This document shows positions 9,745 through 17,744 of a stretch of 64,000 nt of DNA, piece after piece. Below the pieces are notes generated by a model. The model worked only from the letters and a program-made list of their open reading frames with translations, was not told the DNA's origin and searched no databases. Source of the stretch: BCD1 sp942492125 (GTDB taxonomy: Bacteria; Bacteroidota; Bacteroidia; Chitinophagales; Saprospiraceae); contig CALODM010000035.1 of NCBI GenBank assembly GCA_942492125.1, positions 186,001 to 250,000 of the forward strand, in the 5' to 3' direction. The translations under genes and the position numbers were made by a program. Positions within the stretch are counted from its first letter, which is position 1; the number at the start of each line of letters is the position of its first letter.

Positions 9745-10632
9745 ATGGCTAAATTTCAATCCCATCATTCAAAACAATCTGCTGCTACCTCAGGGATGGT
9801 CGTCAAGGTTGGTATTTTTGGAGCACTGGTTGCTGGTTTGTTTTTTGTGTTTAATAAATTTACAGGGAAAAGTGAAGATGGTCTTGCAGATGAATTTGCT
9901 CCTTTAGCCTTGTATTACCCGAAGAGTTCTAGCGGTGAAATAGTGGTTCACAAGGGGTTTGCCTTATCTTATGATGAAGACCATGAACAGGCCGAATGGA
10001 CAGCCCATGAGTTGACCAGGGAGAACCTTGACAAGGAGTGGAATCAACGTGTGGATAATTTTTTGCCTGACAAAGCTGTACGTACTGGTTCTGCAACCCC
10101 CAATGATTACCGGGGGTCGGGTTATGACCGTGGTCATCTTGTACCAGCTGCGGATCTGGCCTGGGATTTAACCGCTATGGAGGAAACTTTTCTTTTGAGT
10201 AATATTAGTCCACAGTCAGGGAATTTCAACAAAGGTATTTGGCGGGAGTTGGAAGAATTGACGAGAACCTGGGCTAAGAAATATGGGCATTTATATGTGA
10301 TAACAGGTCCGGTATTATCCATCGAACCAAAAGGTAGCATTGGGGAAAACGAAGTTTCTGTTCCGGTGGCCTTTTATAAGGTACTGCTGGATTATAAATC
10401 CTCAAATCCCAAAGGCATTGCTTTTGTTATTCCCAATGAGGTGAGCTACGAGCCTTTGTTTGATTATTGTGCTTCCATTGATGAAGTCGAAGAGTTGACC
10501 GGACTGGATTTCTTTCCGGATCTTTTAAATAATTCGGAGGAAGCCATTTTAGAGGCTAACTTCAATAAGGATTTGTGGCCTTTTAACAAAAGTAAATACG
10601 AAATCAGGATAAACAGTTGGAATAAAAAATAA
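9745..10632 (+). CDS. Membrane-anchored DNA/RNA non-specific endonuclease (NUC/EndA family)
   Basis: A 295-residue protein with one N-terminal membrane segment (about residues 19-40) and a beta-beta-alpha-metal nuclease domain. The catalytic motif DRGH is at residues 128-131, in the context GYDRGHLVPAADL, followed by the metal-ligand region SNISPQSGNFNKGIWRELE; all residues expected for activity are present. These enzymes cut single- and double-stranded DNA and RNA, and the anchor suggests the catalytic part faces the periplasm. The gene is 23 bases upstream of a HerA-like ATPase on the same strand. Confidence 0.93.
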   Translation: MAKFQSHHSKQSAATSGMVVKVGIFGALVAGLFFVFNKFTGKSEDGLADEFAPLALYYPKSSSGEIVVHKGFALSYDEDHEQAEWTAHELTRENLDKEWNQRVDNFLPDKAVRTGSATPNDYRGSGYDRGHLVPAADLAWDLTAMEETFLLSNISPQSGNFNKGIWRELEELTRTWAKKYGHLYVITGPVLSIEPKGSIGENEVSVPVAFYKVLLDYKSSNPKGIAFVIPNEVSYEPLFDYCASIDEVEELTGLDFFPDLLNNSEEAILEANFNKDLWPFNKSKYEIRINSWNKK

Positions 10633-10654
10633 TAACCTACTCTAATAAAATTCA

Positions 10655-12214
10655 ATGGCGCACAAAGAATCATTCATCGAAATACTGGAATCAGGCTATA
10701 CTTATAAGGGAGACTATATTACCCTTGGCGGAGCGATGTACGACAAATCTTGTTTAACAGGAACCCTGGTTAAAATTCCCTTAAAGACCATGAACAGACA
10801 TGGCTTAATCGCCGGAGCAACGGGATCAGGCAAAACCAAAACCCTGCAAATTATCGCAGAGCAGCTTTCCGCTAAAAGTGTTCCTGTGCTCCTGATGGAT
10901 GTAAAAGGTGACTTAAGTGGTATTGCGGTTCCAAGCGCGGGACATCCAAAAATTGATGAACGGCATGAAAAAATCGGTTTCCCTTTTCATCCTGAATACA
11001 GCCCTGTCGAATTCCTGACACTTTCAGATGAAAAAGGAGCCAGGTTGAGAGCTACCGTTTCAGAATTCGGGCCGGTTTTGTTTTCGAAAATGTTGAACCT
11101 CAATGAAACACAAACCAGTATTGTAGCTGTTGTATTTAAGTATTGTGATGATAAAAAACTTCCGCTCCTCGACCTCAAGGATTTTAAAAAGACACTCCAG
11201 TATATGTCCGGTGAGGGAAAGAAGGATACCCAGGAAATCTACGGGAGTATTTCAACGGCTTCCCTTGGTGCTATTATGCGGAAAATCATTGAACTGGAAC
11301 AGCAGGGCGCAGATATCTTTTTCGGAGAACGTTCCTTTGACGTAGATGATTTGTGTCGTTTAGATGAAAATGGCAAAGGCATGGTCTCTATTATCCGCTT
11401 GACGGATATTCAGGACAAACCAAAGCTTTTTTCCACGTTTATGCTGCAGATGCTTGCGGAAATTTATGCTTCTTTCCCTGAAGAAGGGGACCTGGAACAA
11501 CCAAAGCTTGTGATTTTCATTGATGAGGCCCATCTCGTATTTGATAAGGCATCGGATGCCTTAATGGACCAAATAGAAGCCATCGTAAAATTAATCCGGT
11601 CAAAAGGGGTCGGATTGTATTTTGTCACCCAAAATCCGGCGGATATTCCTGATAGCGTCCTCAGTCAGCTCGGATTGAAGATTCAACATGCTTTGAGAGC
11701 ATTTACCGCCAAAGATCGAAAGGCGATCAAACTGGCAGTCCAGAATTACCCGGAATCGGATTATTATGAGGTGGATCAATTGATCACAGAGCTTGGGATT
11801 GGGGAAGCGCTCGTCACCGCATTGAATGAAAAGGGTATCCCGACACCTCTGGTCCACACCATGCTGCGGGCTCCTCAATCCAGAATGGATGTTTTGACCA
11901 GTGTGGAGATTCGTAACATCATTAAAAAGTCCTATATTATCAATAAATATAATGAAGAGATAGACAGGGAGAGTGCTTATGAAATTCTACAGGAAAAACT
12001 CGAAGCAGCCCATGAAGAATCTCGTCAACAGGAAATTAGGGAACAAAGAGAAAAGGCCTCCAGAACAACCACCCGCCGGTCGCAAAAAAGTACCATCGAA
12101 AAGATTATCAGCAATCCAACAACACGGCAGATTGGAAGAACGGTGGCAAGGGAATTGACCCGTGGGCTGCTTGGTGTTCTTGGCATTAGTACCACAAAGA
12201 AACGGAGGAAGTAG
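10655..12214 (+). CDS. HerA-like ATPase, DUF853 (YjgR) family
   Basis: A 519-residue P-loop ATPase of the HerA/FtsK superfamily. Walker A GATGSGKT is at residues 54-61, Walker B ends with Asp290-Glu291 in LVIFIDEAHLVFD, and VTQNPADIP near residue 325 is typical of the family. The C-terminal 70 residues are charged and rich in Arg, Lys and Glu. The family is widespread and its role is unresolved; it is not the HerA of HerA-NurA repair operons, because no NurA gene is beside it. The close non-specific nuclease upstream may be cotranscribed. Confidence 0.92.
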   Translation: MAHKESFIEILESGYTYKGDYITLGGAMYDKSCLTGTLVKIPLKTMNRHGLIAGATGSGKTKTLQIIAEQLSAKSVPVLLMDVKGDLSGIAVPSAGHPKIDERHEKIGFPFHPEYSPVEFLTLSDEKGARLRATVSEFGPVLFSKMLNLNETQTSIVAVVFKYCDDKKLPLLDLKDFKKTLQYMSGEGKKDTQEIYGSISTASLGAIMRKIIELEQQGADIFFGERSFDVDDLCRLDENGKGMVSIIRLTDIQDKPKLFSTFMLQMLAEIYASFPEEGDLEQPKLVIFIDEAHLVFDKASDALMDQIEAIVKLIRSKGVGLYFVTQNPADIPDSVLSQLGLKIQHALRAFTAKDRKAIKLAVQNYPESDYYEVDQLITELGIGEALVTALNEKGIPTPLVHTMLRAPQSRMDVLTSVEIRNIIKKSYIINKYNEEIDRESAYEILQEKLEAAHEESRQQEIREQREKASRTTTRRSQKSTIEKIISNPTTRQIGRTVARELTRGLLGVLGISTTKKRRK

Positions 12215-12236
12215 GTCAATAAGAGCAGGTTTACTC

Positions 12237-13280
12237 CTATTTGTAATAAATGGAGATTTCGTCACTGCCCAACACAAAAGACCTGGCAGATGCCCTGTTA
12301 GGAAGAGGGGCCGCCAGCCCTCCTTTCATTTCCATGTCACCCGTGATTATTCTGGCTTCATCCCAAAGGCCTGCTTTGTAGAAAGATTCCAGCAAAGCAG
12401 GTCCTCCTTCTACCATCAGGGTAGCAATGTTGCGCTCATAAAGAGAAGAGAGTACTCCTGTCAACAATTGATCGTCAAAGGGTATTTTCACTCTTTTGAT
12501 CGTCTTTTCCGACAAGCTTTCGATTTCATTAAACACAATGGTTTTTGCCTGGCTGTCAAAAATATTTAATCCAGGATCCAAAGAAAGATTTCTGTCCAGA
12601 ACCACCCTTGTTGGATTATTGCCATAATAAAACCTTGTCGTCAAGGAGGGATTGTCAATCCATGCGGTGCGGCTACCAATCATGATGGCATTGACTTCGC
12701 TCCGCCATTTGTGGGTAAGCCTGCGGGTAAAGGCATTGCTGATCCAAACCTGTTCTTCTGATTTGGAAGCCATGAAACCATCCTTACTCCTGGCGTATTT
12801 CAGGATGATATACGGGCGTTTTTGGCTGACAAAAGTGGCTCGTGGCTGACTGAGCGCCTTACCTTTTTCTGCCAGAATTTCCTGGGTGACATTTATGTTG
12901 GCTTGTTGAAGTAAACGGACACTTTTTCCGTTCACTTCGGGACTTCTGTCGATGGCAGAAATAACCACACGAGGGATTTTCTGATGGATGATCAAATCTG
13001 TACAAGGAGGTGTCTTCCCCTGGACGCAACAAGGTTCCAGGGAAACGTAGATGGTACTTTCTTTCAACAGGGGTAAATGTTCGGGTTTAACGCTGTTAAC
13101 CGCATTTACTTCAGCATGTGGTGTTCCGTAAACTCTGTGATAGCCTTCTCCAATTATCTGGTTATCAAATACAATGACGGCCCCTACCATTGGGTTCGGG
13201 CTGACTTTGGCACCTCCTAATCTTGCCAGATCACAGGCACGCTGCATAAATATTTCATCAATGTTTAAATTTTCCGCCAT
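12237..13280 (-). CDS. ribD: Bifunctional diaminohydroxyphosphoribosylaminopyrimidine deaminase / reductase
   Basis: Carries out two successive steps of riboflavin synthesis: deamination of the pyrimidine ring, then NADPH-dependent reduction of the ribose side chain. Residues 1-145 are the deaminase, with NPMVGAVIV, the zinc/proton-shuttle motif HAEVNA, and Cys ligands in EPCCVQGKTPPC; the residue usually His after the paired Cys is Val here. The C-terminal reductase half contains KYARSKDGFMA and MVEGGPALLESF. Length (347) is normal. It converges on the HerA-like gene with 22 bases between stops. Confidence 0.94.
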   Translation of the reverse strand: MAENLNIDEIFMQRACDLARLGGAKVSPNPMVGAVIVFDNQIIGEGYHRVYGTPHAEVNAVNSVKPEHLPLLKESTIYVSLEPCCVQGKTPPCTDLIIHQKIPRVVISAIDRSPEVNGKSVRLLQQANINVTQEILAEKGKALSQPRATFVSQKRPYIILKYARSKDGFMASKSEEQVWISNAFTRRLTHKWRSEVNAIMIGSRTAWIDNPSLTTRFYYGNNPTRVVLDRNLSLDPGLNIFDSQAKTIVFNEIESLSEKTIKRVKIPFDDQLLTGVLSSLYERNIATLMVEGGPALLESFYKAGLWDEARIITGDMEMKGGLAAPLPNRASARSFVLGSDEISIYYK

Positions 13281-13559
13281 TTATTTTGAGTTGCCGGGCA
13301 ATTATTATTTTCCAAAAGTCGATTTGGCTGCAAAATTAAACGATTCAATGATATATTGACTTTTTTTCTTTCCCAAGATTTGAGATGTAACAAATTTTTA
13401 TTATTATTGTCGAACCAAAAGCAGCAACTTCCCATGAGCTTTTCTATCGTTGCGTTTCTCGTTAATTCTCATTTCCCCGCTGTCTCCAAAAGAATGCTTC
13501 CCAAAATGATCTGATATAAAACTCCAGTAATTCTTAATTATAATGAAAATTGAAAGAAC

Positions 13560-14156
13560 GTGTTATATAAAGTAAAACTCAAAAATGCGGAGGATGAGGT
13601 ATTACTCGACTCGCAAGTGTATGAGTATCTCACCACAGACCCATATTTGGTGAAAGTCGATTTCATCAATAATTTAAGGAAGCACTCAAGTGGTTGCGCC
13701 GTTTTTCAGAAAACCTGGAAAAAAGCCAATGGCGGCTTTAAGACGGAGACCATCTATCTTCACAAATTAATTGCTGAAAAGTTTCTCGCCGATACCCGAA
13801 AAGGGAAAAAGAATCTCGTTGGGGCTCAAAATGGCAACAAACTGGATTGTCGGTTAGAAAATATCACCTATAGAACCAGAGCTGTGGCAAGCAGACAGCG
13901 AAAATCAAGCAGTAAGGCTGGTTTTACCGGTGTTTATCAAGAAGGCAAACGTTACAGAGCCGTCATTTCCATCAATAGAAAATCTGTACATATAGGCATG
14001 TTTGATACTGCAGAGCAAGCTGCTTTGGCCTACAATGTGGCATCAAGGGAATTGTATGGACAAGATGGTAAGCAAAATATCATTCAATCCAATGTCCCTG
14101 TACCGGAACCAGAAGTCAATATGGAAAAACTGTGGAAGCTGTTCAGACAAAAATAA
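13560..14156 (+). CDS. AP2/ERF-domain protein with degenerate HNH-like N-terminal half
   Basis: A 198-residue basic protein. Residues about 130-180 form an AP2-type DNA-binding domain (GFTGVYQEGKRYRAVI, HIGMFDTAEQAALAYN), as in plant ERF factors and in bacterial and phage HNH-AP2 homing endonucleases. The middle resembles the HNH half (LHKLIAEKFL, NGNKLDCRLENITYRT), but the expected His before NGN is absent (VGAQNGNK), so nuclease activity is doubtful. The start is GTG; an ATG at 13543 opens another frame that stops after ten codons. Either a DNA-binding protein derived from a homing endonuclease or a dead mobile gene. The gap 13281-13559 shows no other feature. Confidence 0.75.
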   Translation: MLYKVKLKNAEDEVLLDSQVYEYLTTDPYLVKVDFINNLRKHSSGCAVFQKTWKKANGGFKTETIYLHKLIAEKFLADTRKGKKNLVGAQNGNKLDCRLENITYRTRAVASRQRKSSSKAGFTGVYQEGKRYRAVISINRKSVHIGMFDTAEQAALAYNVASRELYGQDGKQNIIQSNVPVPEPEVNMEKLWKLFRQK

Positions 14157-14167
14157 TTAAAAAAACA

Positions 14168-14852
14168 TCACTTTGTTGCTCTGATCATTTCTCTTTTTCC
14201 CGGCGGGCCAGGCAGATTCTCAACAGTGAGTCCAAGGGATTTAAGGTTTCTTTTGACACTGCCTTTTGCTGAATAGGTAACCAATACGCCTCCGGTGCTT
14301 AGTTTGGCGCAAATCCTCGATAAAACCGGATTCTCCCATAGTTCGGGTTGTGTTCCCGGAGCAAATGCATCAAAATAAATAAGGTCAAATAACAATCCAT
14401 GTTCATTGATATCCTCAAAACGTTTTAAACTTTTTTTTGAAAGTGAATTTTTCGGATAAATCGAAAGGTTCATCCCACGGCAGTTCATGCATTTGCAAAA
14501 AAGCCTGTTGATGTTCCACAGCTTTGAGTTGTTCCGGAAAGTTTAATTTTTTGGCTTCCGAAAGAGGCAGGGGATAGGCTTCAATGGTTTCGTAATAGAT
14601 ATGTTTTGGCCTTTGCAGAGTTTCAATATAAGTCATAAATGCATTTAAGCCGCTTCCGAATCCTATTTCTAGAATGTTCAGTTTATCAGCCGAAGCTAAC
14701 TTGTAGAACAGTCCTGATTCAATAAAAACATGCCTCGATTCCCGAATAGCTCCATATTTAGAGTGATACTGTTCTCCGAATCGTTCAGAGAACAGGGAAT
14801 GGGAACCATCCTGAGTGACTATCAGTTTTATGTTGTCCCTGGTGTTGGACAT
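14168..14852 (-). CDS. mnmD: MnmC/MnmD-type tRNA U34 methyltransferase (one frame break)
   Basis: The family methylates the 5-aminomethyl group of tRNA wobble uridine with S-adenosylmethionine. The N-terminal part (14852 to about 14440) holds SLFSERFGEQYHSKYGA and the SAM motif LEIGFGSGLNAF. The second part (to 14168), in another frame, holds DLIYFDAFAPGTQPELW and ends GPPGKREMIRA, both diagnostic. The frames join at an A8 run on the minus strand (14431-14438), so a one-base homopolymer error is likely; true slippage cannot be excluded. This is the stand-alone methyltransferase without the MnmC oxidase domain. Confidence 0.88.
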
Positions 14853-14865
14853 GAACTTAGTTTAA

Positions 14866-15204
14866 TTAAGACATTCCTAAGGCAGACTGCAGCTTGTCAG
14901 TGGAGATGTCCAGATGAGAAGTATTCCAGATACAACTGCCGTTCTTGATCAGCAATAGCTGGGGCGATGCATGTTCCACCTGAAATACTTCAGCAATTTC
15001 ATTGGATATATCACGTTTAGCGATCAAATCAAGATAATATGGTTTAATCTTATCATTGAAATTCCAGTTTTTCTCCAACCGTGATTTGGCAATTGAACTT
15101 ATAGCACAGCGGGTACTGTGTTTGAAAATAATACACGGTGCATCAGTTGAAATTTTTTTAATGGCATTCAACTCTTCAATGTCCTTAAGTGTTATCCAAT
15201 TCAT
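14866..15204 (-). CDS. ytxJ: Monothiol bacilliredoxin YtxJ (BrxC family)
   Basis: A 112-residue thioredoxin-fold protein of the bacillithiol system. The active-site segment IFKHSTRCAIS contains a single catalytic Cys33 and matches the family signature; ASPQLLLIKNG is the typical cis-Pro region. It removes bacillithiol from S-bacillithiolated proteins in the cytoplasm, implying the organism makes bacillithiol, which is common in Bacteroidota. It is followed by mnmD 13 bases later and preceded by a small lipoprotein gene. Confidence 0.9.
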   Translation of the reverse strand: MNWITLKDIEELNAIKKISTDAPCIIFKHSTRCAISSIAKSRLEKNWNFNDKIKPYYLDLIAKRDISNEIAEVFQVEHASPQLLLIKNGSCIWNTSHLDISTDKLQSALGMS

Positions 15205-15209
15205 TGTAA

Positions 15210-15377
15210 TTACTTATTAAAGATTACAGATGAAACAGTTTTTGCAACATCTACAACGGTAATGTTGTCTGAAAAATTAGTTGGACAACCAACGCCTCTG
15301 TTACAGGAGGAAAAAATAGTTACTATCGCGAGAAAAGTCATTACGATGGCAAGTCGATTTAAAATTCGCTTATTCAT
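15210..15377 (-). CDS. Small lipoprotein, 55 residues
   Basis: A short protein beginning MNKRILNRLAIVMTFLAIV with a lipobox ending in the Cys of FSSC, then a Cys-containing tail (GVGCPTNF). I chose the ATG at 15377 because it places the signal peptide at the N-terminus; the frame stays open to 15437. It is 5 bases upstream of ytxJ. Function unknown; small lipoproteins of this shape are common in Bacteroidota. Confidence 0.7.
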   Translation of the reverse strand: MNKRILNRLAIVMTFLAIVTIFSSCNRGVGCPTNFSDNITVVDVAKTVSSVIFNK

Positions 15378-15582
15378 TTGTCTATGATTTAGTTTTATAA
15401 TGCTTGTATGTTCAATACTTTGAGTCTTAACGATCAAGATTACAGGTTATTATACACTTTGAACATTAATTTTGTTGCATAAACAACACAAAACAATCCC
15501 TTGTTAAAACCGAGGTGCAAAAGTAATTAATCTTCTTGATATTTAACGAATTACGAAAAAATGATTAAAGCAGTAAGGCAAA

Positions 15583-15616
15583 TTTGTATTTAGCTGTGAA
15601 AATTTTTCTAATTTTG
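15583..15616 (+). promoter_or_regulatory. Promoter of the pyruvate dehydrogenase E1 beta gene
   Basis: TTTG at 15583-15586 and a perfect -7 box TAATTTTG at 15609-15616, spaced 22 bases (slightly long). The ATG follows 24 bases later, so the -7 box falls inside the longer open frame and argues for the downstream start. Confidence 0.6.
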
Positions 15617-15640
15617 CACGCTGCAAAACAACAACAAATT

Positions 15641-16624
15641 ATGAGTAGAGAATTAGCATTACGCGATGCCCTGAGAGAGGCCATGTCAGAGGAAATGAGA
15701 AGAGATGAAAATGTCTTCTTATTGGGAGAAGAAGTGGCCGCATATAATGGCGCTTATAAAGTAAGTAAGGGAATGTTAGACGAGTTCGGTCCTAAAAGAG
15801 TGATCGATACCCCCATTACTGAATTAGGCTTCGCCGCCATTGGGGTAGGAGCTGCCATGAATGGCTTGAGACCCATTGTTGAGTTTATGACCTGGAACTT
15901 TGCCGTTTTGGCCTTCGATCAGATCGTTAATAATGCCGCAAAGACCCTGTCACAATCTGCAGGCGAATTTGGTTGTCCCATCGTTTTCCGCGGTCCTTCC
16001 GGATCTGCCGGTCAGTTGGCGCAACAACACTCACAGACTTTTGAGAGTTGGATGGCCAATGTTCCTGGCCTGAAGGTTGTTTCCTGCATTGATCCTGCTG
16101 ATGCCAAAGGTTTACTGAAATCCGCCATCCGAGACCTGGACCCTGTTTGTTTCATGGAGTCTGAACAGCTCTATGGTTTTAAAGGGGAAGTTCCGGAAGG
16201 AGAATACCTGGTACCTATAGGCAAAGCAGCAGTTCGTCGTGAAGGGACTGACGTAACTCTGGTTTCCTACAACAAAATGATGCTTCCGACGCTGGAGGCT
16301 GCCGAGGAACTTGCCAAGGAGGGCATCTCCGCCGAGGTCATTGATTTGAGGACGATACGTCCTTTGGATCATGAAACGATTGTAGAATCTGTTAAAAAAA
16401 CCAATAGATTGGTGGTTATTGATGAATGCTGGCCTTTTGCAGGGGTTTCCTCCGAAGTCACTTACCAGCTTCAGAAATATGCATTTGATTATCTTGATGC
16501 ACCGGTAATTCGCGTTAATTCAGCAGATACTTCCTTACCTTATGCAGCAGCCTTTGTGGAGGAGTATCTTCCAAATCCTGAGAAAATTATCAAAGCAGTA
16601 AAAGAAGTCAGTTATACTGTCTGA
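15641..16624 (+). CDS. pdhB: Pyruvate dehydrogenase E1 component, beta subunit
   Basis: With the alpha subunit it forms the thiamine-diphosphate E1 enzyme that decarboxylates pyruvate and acetylates E2. The 327-residue protein starts MSRELALRDALREAMSEEM and carries family landmarks: LLGEEVAAYNGAYKVSKGM, DTPITELGFAAIGVGAAMNG, the PSGSAGQLAQQHSQ loop and VIDLRTIRPLD. The frame extends 19 codons upstream, but those lie across the promoter, so the ATG at 15641 is preferred. The alpha-subunit gene is not in the window; a branched-chain E1 beta is a less likely alternative. Confidence 0.92.
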   Translation: MSRELALRDALREAMSEEMRRDENVFLLGEEVAAYNGAYKVSKGMLDEFGPKRVIDTPITELGFAAIGVGAAMNGLRPIVEFMTWNFAVLAFDQIVNNAAKTLSQSAGEFGCPIVFRGPSGSAGQLAQQHSQTFESWMANVPGLKVVSCIDPADAKGLLKSAIRDLDPVCFMESEQLYGFKGEVPEGEYLVPIGKAAVRREGTDVTLVSYNKMMLPTLEAAEELAKEGISAEVIDLRTIRPLDHETIVESVKKTNRLVVIDECWPFAGVSSEVTYQLQKYAFDYLDAPVIRVNSADTSLPYAAAFVEEYLPNPEKIIKAVKEVSYTV

Positions 16625-16642
16625 AAAACCTAAACTGTTGAT

Positions 16643-17620
16643 ATGCCTGTAATTATTGAATCCGGCTACGATCCGCCGTTTTGGTTTAAGTTCAGGCATA
16701 TCAACACTATTTATCCTGCCTTTTTTCGAACTTTCCCTGGTTTTGAATATGAAAGGGAAAGAATGAACACTCCCGACGGAGATTTTCTGGATCTCGATTG
16801 GTCAAAAAGGAACAACGACCGGTTGATCATCGTTTTACATGGATTGGAAGGGAGCGCTCATCGACCTTATGTAAAGGGTTTGATCCGTTATTTCAATGAA
16901 ATGGGTTGGGATGGCCTCGGGGTCAATCACCGAAGTTGCAGTGGAGAAATGAACAACCTGATCCGGTCTTATCATATGGGAGTTAGTGATGATCTGGAAA
17001 GTGTAATCAGTCATGTTATCTGTAACTACGATTACCAAACCATTGTTATTGCAGGATTCAGTTTGGGGGGGAATGTGGTTCTTAAATACCTGGGAGAAAG
17101 GGCTGAAAAGGTTCCTTTGCCGGTGAAAGCTGCCGTTGCCGTAAGTGTACCCTGCCATATTGAAACCGCCAATACAGAAATAGCCAAATGGTTCAACAGG
17201 CATTACGTTTTGAGGTTCATAAAAAGTCTTAACAGGAAAATGGAGGAAAAAGCCATGCGATTTCCCGGAAAACTCGACGTTTCCAAGCCAATGCCTCAAA
17301 ATTTCAGTGAATTCGACGACCGGTTTACCAGTAAATTGCATGGCTTTGAGGATGCTGTAGACTACTGGCGAAAATCAAGTAGCTACAGGTTTTTACACAA
17401 TATCCGAAGACCCGTTTTGCTCATAAATGCCCAGGATGACAGCTTTCTGAGTGAAAAGTGCTTTCCTTATGAAATTGCGCAGGAAAATCCTTACTTTTAT
17501 CTTGAAACTCCTCGTTGGGGCGGCCATGTAGGATTTGCAGGAGATAAGCGTTCTAATGGTTACTTCTGGTCCGAAAAGCGTGCTTATGAATTTATTTCGA
17601 CGCATCTCGTAACGAATTAA
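16643..17620 (+). CDS. Alpha/beta-fold hydrolase, YheT family
   Basis: A 325-residue cytoplasmic hydrolase. The oxyanion region reads LIIVLHGLEGSAHRPY, the next strand gives VNHRSCSGEMN, the nucleophile elbow is GFSLGGN (Ser), and the C-terminal part has LLINAQDDSFL (Asp) and GGHVGF (His), completing the triad. YheT-type enzymes are esterase-like with unknown natural substrates. It begins 18 bases after pdhB and may be cotranscribed. A 10-bp inverted repeat (17610-17619 with 17646-17655) covers its stop codon. Confidence 0.92.
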   Translation: MPVIIESGYDPPFWFKFRHINTIYPAFFRTFPGFEYERERMNTPDGDFLDLDWSKRNNDRLIIVLHGLEGSAHRPYVKGLIRYFNEMGWDGLGVNHRSCSGEMNNLIRSYHMGVSDDLESVISHVICNYDYQTIVIAGFSLGGNVVLKYLGERAEKVPLPVKAAVAVSVPCHIETANTEIAKWFNRHYVLRFIKSLNRKMEEKAMRFPGKLDVSKPMPQNFSEFDDRFTSKLHGFEDAVDYWRKSSSYRFLHNIRRPVLLINAQDDSFLSEKCFPYEIAQENPYFYLETPRWGGHVGFAGDKRSNGYFWSEKRAYEFISTHLVTN

Positions 17621-17744
17621 ACCCCATAATCCTGATGAGTATTAATAATTCGTTAAAATCACTATACGGATACCACTTTTTGTAACGTTTACGGGTTTTT
17701 AAAGTTAAATCTATTGCCGCCATCTTTTGGGCTGAAAAAGTACT

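Noticed and set aside
12162..12569. Plus-strand 135-residue open frame opposite ribD
   Set aside because: It is antisense to a well-supported gene, with no recognisable protein traits.
14431..14438. Programmed frameshift in mnmD at the A8 run
   Set aside because: The same kind of one-base break occurs in yidC, yceI and the 61.8 kb gene, so sequencing error is simpler.
17610..17655. 10-bp inverted repeat around the YheT stop
   Set aside because: Arms are 26 bases apart with no T-tract; not convincing as terminator or operator.
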